A DNA stretch of 64,000 bases from Eggerthella lenta DSM 2243 (GTDB taxonomy: Bacteria > Actinomycetota > Coriobacteriia > Coriobacteriales > Eggerthellaceae): contig NC_013204.1 in the NCBI RefSeq assembly GCF_000024265.1, positions 3,166,501 through 3,230,500 of the forward strand, written 5' to 3'. The position numbers and the translations under genes were made by a program. Each line of letters opens with the position of its first letter. Position 1 is the first letter of the stretch. Shown here in pieces: positions 60,597-64,000 of the stretch. The notes under the pieces were generated by a model. The model made no database searches and was not told where the DNA came from. It saw only the letters and a program-made list of their open reading frames with translations.

Positions 60597-62090
60597 TCAG
60601 GCCTTCGGAACCAGATACTCCGCAATGCCCGCCGCCGCGCGCTTGCCGGCGCCCATGGCGAGGATGACGGTTGCCGCGCCGATGACGGCGTCGCCGCCGG
60701 CGAACACGCCCGGCTTCGACGTGGCTCCTGTGCGCTCGTCGGCCACGATCAGGCTGCGCGGCGTCACCTCGAGCCCCGGGGTGGTCTTCGCGATCAGCGG
60801 GTTGGTCTTCGAGCCCGCCGCAACCACCAGCATGTCGATGTCGATGACGAACTCGCTGCCTTCGACCGCCGTCGGACGGCGCCGCCCGCTCGCATCGGGC
60901 TCGCCCAACTCCATGCGGACACACTCGACGCCCGACGCCCAGCCGTTCTCGTCGCCCAGGATGCGCGTCGGGTTCGTCAACAGCTGGAAGTGAATGCCCT
61001 CCTGCTCGGCATGGTGCACTTCCTCGGCACGCGCCGGCATCTCGTCGCGGCCGCGGCGGTACACCACGGTCACGTCGGCGCCCAGGCGCTTCGCCGTGCG
61101 CGCGGCGTCCATGGCCACGTTGCCGCCGCCCACCACCACGCACTTCTTGCCGGCGTACACCGGCGTCTCGTACTCGGGGAACAGATACGCCTTCATGAGG
61201 TTCACGCGGGTCAGCAGCTCGCTTGCCACCGACACGCCGTTGAGGCCCTCGCCCTCGATGCCCAGGTAGCTGGGCAGGCCCGCGCCCGTGCCCACGAACA
61301 CGGCGTCGAAGCCGCGGTCCTCCATGAGCTCATCGATGTCGTAGAGCTTGCCCACCAGCGCGTTCACCTCGAACGACACGCCCTTGTCGCCCAGCTTCGA
61401 CACCTCGCGCTGCACGAGGTCCTTCGGCAGGCGGAACTCGGGGATGCCGTAGGTCAGCACGCCGCCCACCTTGTGTAGCGCCTCGAACACGGTGATGTCG
61501 CACCCGCGCTTCGCCAGCTCGCCTGCGCAGGTCAGCGATGCCGGGCCCGAGCCGATGACCGCGACGCGCTTGCCGGCCAAGTCCTTCAACACGGCGCCTT
61601 CCGCGCTGCGCCAAATGCCGCAGGCAACCTCGTCGCCCGCGGCGCATTCGTCGCGAAGCCCGTCCATGGCCGCAGCCGCCTCTTCGGGATGCTCGAACGC
61701 CCAGTCGGACGTGAAGCGCTCCAAGCGCCCGATGGCCACAGGCTCGCCGTTCCTGCCGCGCGTGCACACGCCCTCGCACTGCGTCTCCTGCGGGCACACG
61801 CGGCCGCAGATGGCGGGCAGCGAGTTCGCGCTTTTCACGATGGCGTACGCGCAGGCGAAGTTGCCCTCGGCCACCTGCGCGATGAACTGCGGGATGGGAA
61901 CGCCCACGGGGCATCCGCTCACGCACGGCGTGTTCGGGCACTGGATGCAGCGGCGCGCCTCGGCCATTGCCTCCTCTTCGGAGTAGCCCAGCGCCACCTC
62001 CTCGAACGTCTGCGCACGCTCGACGGGATCGAGCTCCGGCATGGGGACGCGCGTCTTCTGCTTGTTGGCTTCGTAGTTCATCCGCGCCAT
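60597..62090 (-). CDS. nfnB: NfnB/GltD-like FAD- and Fe-S-containing oxidoreductase subunit
   Basis: A 497-residue GltD-family protein. N-terminal double 4Fe-4S domain: CIQCPNTPCVSGCP and CGRVCPQETQCEGVC. Two dinucleotide sites: VIGSGPASLTCAGELAKRG (FAD) and VVGGGNVAMDAARTAKRLG (NADPH). Paired with the NfnA-like gene immediately upstream, it fits NADH-dependent ferredoxin:NADP+ oxidoreductase, which bifurcates electrons; glutamate synthase or sulfide dehydrogenase-type activity is the main alternative. Start at 62090 (MARMNYEAN) after AAGGGGG, 1 nt past the stop of the partner gene. Confidence 0.82.
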   Translation of the reverse strand: MARMNYEANKQKTRVPMPELDPVERAQTFEEVALGYSEEEAMAEARRCIQCPNTPCVSGCPVGVPIPQFIAQVAEGNFACAYAIVKSANSLPAICGRVCPQETQCEGVCTRGRNGEPVAIGRLERFTSDWAFEHPEEAAAAMDGLRDECAAGDEVACGIWRSAEGAVLKDLAGKRVAVIGSGPASLTCAGELAKRGCDITVFEALHKVGGVLTYGIPEFRLPKDLVQREVSKLGDKGVSFEVNALVGKLYDIDELMEDRGFDAVFVGTGAGLPSYLGIEGEGLNGVSVASELLTRVNLMKAYLFPEYETPVYAGKKCVVVGGGNVAMDAARTAKRLGADVTVVYRRGRDEMPARAEEVHHAEQEGIHFQLLTNPTRILGDENGWASGVECVRMELGEPDASGRRRPTAVEGSEFVIDIDMLVVAAGSKTNPLIAKTTPGLEVTPRSLIVADERTGATSKPGVFAGGDAVIGAATVILAMGAGKRAAAGIAEYLVPKA

Positions 62091-62091
62091 G

Positions 62092-62973
62092 CTAGGCCCC
62101 CTTCCGCTCGGTCGAATGTCCCAAATGGGGACTGTCCCCATTTGGGACACTGGTGCAATCGCGGCCTTCGCGCGCCGCGCTCTCGAAGCTGCGGTACATG
62201 ACGCCGCGGCGCATGGCGTCGTCGAAATCCACCAGATGGCCGTCGAAGTCGGGCCCGTCCACGCATGCGTGCAGGTACTCGTCGCCCACCTTCACGCGGC
62301 AGCCGCCGCACATGCCCGTGCCGTCGATCATGAGCGGGTTCATGCTGACATACGTTTTGATGCCGTAGGGCTTCGTGGTGGCGGCCACGAACTTCATCAT
62401 GATGACGGGCCCCACAGCCAGAACGAGGTCGTAGTCCGCGCCCTCGTCGATGCGCTGCTGCAGCGCCTGCGTCACCAGGCCCTTGTTTCCGTTCGAACCA
62501 TCGTCGGTCATGATGATCTGGCGCGTGGAATGCCGGTCGATCTCGTCTTCCAGCAGCACGAGGTCCTTGTTGCGGAAGCCGGTGATAACATCCACCTCGC
62601 AGCCATGGTCGTACAGCCACTTGGCCTGAGGAAACGCGATGGCTGTTCCCAAACCGCCGCCGATGACGCACGCGCGCTTCGCGCCTTCCAGCTCGGTGGG
62701 GTTGCCCAACGGCCCGGCGAAGTCCTGCAGCGCGTCGCCCGCTTTCATCTGGGCGAGGCGTATCGTGGTGGCGCCAACCGCCTGGAAGATGATCGTAATC
62801 GTGCCCGCCTCCGGGTCGCAGTCGTTCATGGTCAACGGGATGCGCTCGCCCTGCTCGTCGATGCGCAGCATGATGAACTGACCCGGCTTGATCTTCTTCG
62901 CGATCTCGGGCGCGCGCACCACCATGCGCGTCACCTCGGGATTGAGCGCCTCTACCTGTTCGATGGGATACAC
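62092..62973 (-). CDS. nfnA: NfnA/SudB-like FAD/NAD-binding iron-sulfur subunit
   Basis: A 293-residue protein of the ferredoxin-NADP reductase fold: FAD domain (IKPGQFIMLRIDEQGERIPL), NAD domain (CVIGGGLGTAIAFPQAKWL), and a C-terminal 2Fe-2S site (MCGGCRVKVGD and HACVDGPDFDGH). Operon partner of the NfnB-like gene, making the electron-bifurcating NADH-dependent ferredoxin:NADP+ pair. GTG start at 62973. The last ~17 residues (SVPNGDSPHLGHS then TERKGA) are encoded by the perfect palindrome at 62117-62149, an apparent repeat insertion that replaced the natural C-terminus. Confidence 0.83.
   Translation of the reverse strand: MYPIEQVEALNPEVTRMVVRAPEIAKKIKPGQFIMLRIDEQGERIPLTMNDCDPEAGTITIIFQAVGATTIRLAQMKAGDALQDFAGPLGNPTELEGAKRACVIGGGLGTAIAFPQAKWLYDHGCEVDVITGFRNKDLVLLEDEIDRHSTRQIIMTDDGSNGNKGLVTQALQQRIDEGADYDLVLAVGPVIMMKFVAATTKPYGIKTYVSMNPLMIDGTGMCGGCRVKVGDEYLHACVDGPDFDGHLVDFDDAMRRGVMYRSFESAAREGRDCTSVPNGDSPHLGHSTERKGA
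62117..62149. repeat. palindrome (TGTCCCAA-GGGGAC family) inside the nfnA-like 3' end
   Basis: TGTCCCAAATGGGGAC, a central T and the exact reverse complement: 33-bp perfect hairpin. Sibling of 48593-48623. It is inside the coding frame of the NfnA-like gene. Confidence 0.85.
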
Positions 62974-62999
62974 GTCACTGCCCTTCTCGTCTCAGATAC

Positions 63000-63018
63000 A
63001 AAAGCAGCACCGAAAGCG
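63000..63018 (-). promoter_or_regulatory. hairpin in the leader of the nfnA-like gene
   Basis: GCACCG and CGGTGC form a stem with an AAAG loop; on the minus strand a TGCTTTT run follows. About 30 nt upstream of the GTG start, it could attenuate transcription. Weak evidence. Confidence 0.35.
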
Positions 63019-63174
63019 GTGCCGTCTCGTAGATGTGGCCGTCAGTATAGCAAAGGCGCTGCCGCACCTATGTTACGAGCATGTTTCCACCCGGCCAGTG
63101 GAGGAAATCGCGCCGGAAGGGTTTCTCAATGTTCTGGCGTGCGTCAACAATCCCCCAACGGAGCAACCGGAGAG

Positions 63175-63196
63175 CATGCAGGGAGGCTCCTGCATG
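63175..63196. promoter_or_regulatory. hairpin upstream of CorA-like gene
   Basis: CATGCAGG and CCTGCATG form a perfect 8-bp stem around a 6-nt loop, 63 bp before the start of the CorA-like gene. Meaning unknown. Confidence 0.35.
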
Positions 63197-63258
63197 GTAA
63201 GCTGGGGAATCGTCCGGTCCGCGGGCAAGACGCCCGGGGTTTCGTTTGGGAGAACGCG

Positions 63259-64000
63259 ATGGCTCACCTCTACTTTCTGCACAACCGCCTGCAAGCCGCC
63301 CCGGCAGGCACGCCCATCGACGCCGATCAGCCGGTGGTCGAAGTGCTCAACTCGCTGGAAATTGGCGAGGCCTGCTTCCTCAGCTCCGAGACGCGGGAGT
63401 CGCTGCGCTCCATATACACGGTCGAGAACACCTACCTCGATGTGTTCCCCCACTGCCTCATCGGATCGTTCGCCGTGCCCAACAAGAACCACATCCTGTT
63501 CGACCCGCTCTGCTTCGCGTTCTACTTCGACGCCACGCATCTGGTGTTCCTCGACGACGGCACCACCTGCGCGCGCGTTCTCGAGGAAATCGCCTCGCAA
63601 GGCGTTTTGAAGCAGCCCACCGTCGGTCACTGCCTGTTCGAGTTCATGAAGATGCTCATGAAGAACGACCTCTCCTTCCTGGCCGATCTGGAGGATCGCA
63701 TGGAGGACGTGGAGGAGTCCATCATCGATCGCGGCAAGAACGCCAACAGCCGCACCATGCTGACGTTCCGGCGCAAGCTGCTGCGCATCGACACGTACTA
63801 CCAGCAGCTGGTGGACATGGCCAGCGGCATAGCCGAAAACGAGAACGGGCTGCTCAGCAAGGAGGAAAGCCGCCTATTCCTGGTAGCGGAACGTCAGGCC
63901 GAACGCCTGTTGAAGCGCTCGCTCACCCTCAAGGAGTACAGCTTGCAGTTGCGCGAACTGTACCAGACGCAAATCGACCTGCAGCAGAACAACACGATGC
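63259..64000 (+). CDS. CorA-like divalent-cation transporter, truncated by window edge
   Basis: At least 247 residues; the stop lies beyond the window. The residues seen form the cytoplasmic domain typical of CorA: a small mixed N-terminal region, then helices with SFLADLEDRMEDVEESI and RRKLLRIDTYYQQLVDMASG, and a final LQLRELYQTQIDLQQNNTM before the expected membrane helices and GMN motif. Mg2+ or Co2+ transport is likely. Start at 63259 follows GGGAGAACGCG. Confidence 0.8.
   Translation, partial: MAHLYFLHNRLQAAPAGTPIDADQPVVEVLNSLEIGEACFLSSETRESLRSIYTVENTYLDVFPHCLIGSFAVPNKNHILFDPLCFAFYFDATHLVFLDDGTTCARVLEEIASQGVLKQPTVGHCLFEFMKMLMKNDLSFLADLEDRMEDVEESIIDRGKNANSRTMLTFRRKLLRIDTYYQQLVDMASGIAENENGLLSKEESRLFLVAERQAERLLKRSLTLKEYSLQLRELYQTQIDLQQNNTM

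Noticed and set aside
62091-62150. Extension of the nfnB-like frame through the palindrome
   Set aside because: Residues come from the repeat; the ATG at 62090 has the ribosome site and starts family homology.

Overview
The window is GC-rich, gene-dense bacterial chromosome with almost no RNA genes and a striking load of anaerobic redox genes. Tat-exported flavoprotein lipoproteins, two molybdopterin oxidoreductase modules and five membrane-embedded LuxR-type regulators (many helices plus a C-terminal GerE-type helix-turn-helix) point to an anaerobic actinobacterium of the Eggerthellaceae (Eggerthella / Gordonibacter type). This is inference from gene content; there is no rRNA in the window. 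Three perfect 16-bp parS sites (near 3.3, 25.6 and 60.3 kb) mark it as chromosomal and suggest the origin-proximal domain.

Layout. 0.1-1.5 kb: a PNPOx-fold protein and an NrdG-type radical SAM activase. 1.8-4 kb: a TetR repressor and MFS exporter with matching palindromic operators. 4.1-9.1 kb: PPi-type phosphofructokinase, MATE exporter with a hairpin/terminator leader, a divergent HxlR/nitroreductase pair, and a HAD hydrolase. 9.4-14.7 kb: membrane XRE protein, an FMN/FAD fumarate-reductase-like lipoprotein with a convergent LuxR regulator, and a broken Fic gene. 14.7-23 kb: ABC-F ATPase, CPA1 antiporter, and a GntR/DUF1648/ABC exporter operon. 23-26 kb: a CPBP protease gene split by an IS256/IS1249-type element with an 8-bp target duplication, then a decayed non-coding stretch. 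26-30 kb: molybdopterin subunit plus ferredoxin subunit, divergent from a Crp-family regulator. 30-36.6 kb: MFS exporter, a second flavoprotein lipoprotein divergent from a second LuxR protein, and a DUF1648 protein. 36.6-50 kb: pth and prs, then about 10 kb with a DmsABC-type respiratory operon (TorD chaperone, NapG/NapH-like ferredoxins, LuxR regulator) and a RelB/PIN toxin-antitoxin pair, then glmU. 50-64 kb: NhaA, hibernation factor, two divergent LuxR/lipoprotein pairs flanking a lone acyl carrier protein, folC, an NfnAB-type flavoprotein pair and a CorA-like transporter running off the right edge.

How the genes fit together. The extracytoplasmic flavoproteins and molybdoenzymes look like terminal reductases for small molecules. 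Four of the five LuxR proteins lie beside a single Tat lipoprotein gene and the fifth closes the DmsABC operon, so each is probably a one-component membrane sensor for its neighbour. Housekeeping genes (pth, prs, glmU, folC, hpf) are interleaved with these accessory modules.

The most unusual features are the 52.8-58.7 kb cluster (Tat-lipoprotein PNPOx protein, lone ACP and flavoprotein between two LuxR sensors), the parS sites, several families of long palindromes (one forming the end of a coding sequence), homopolymer G/C tracts, and an IS element with a duplicated right end.
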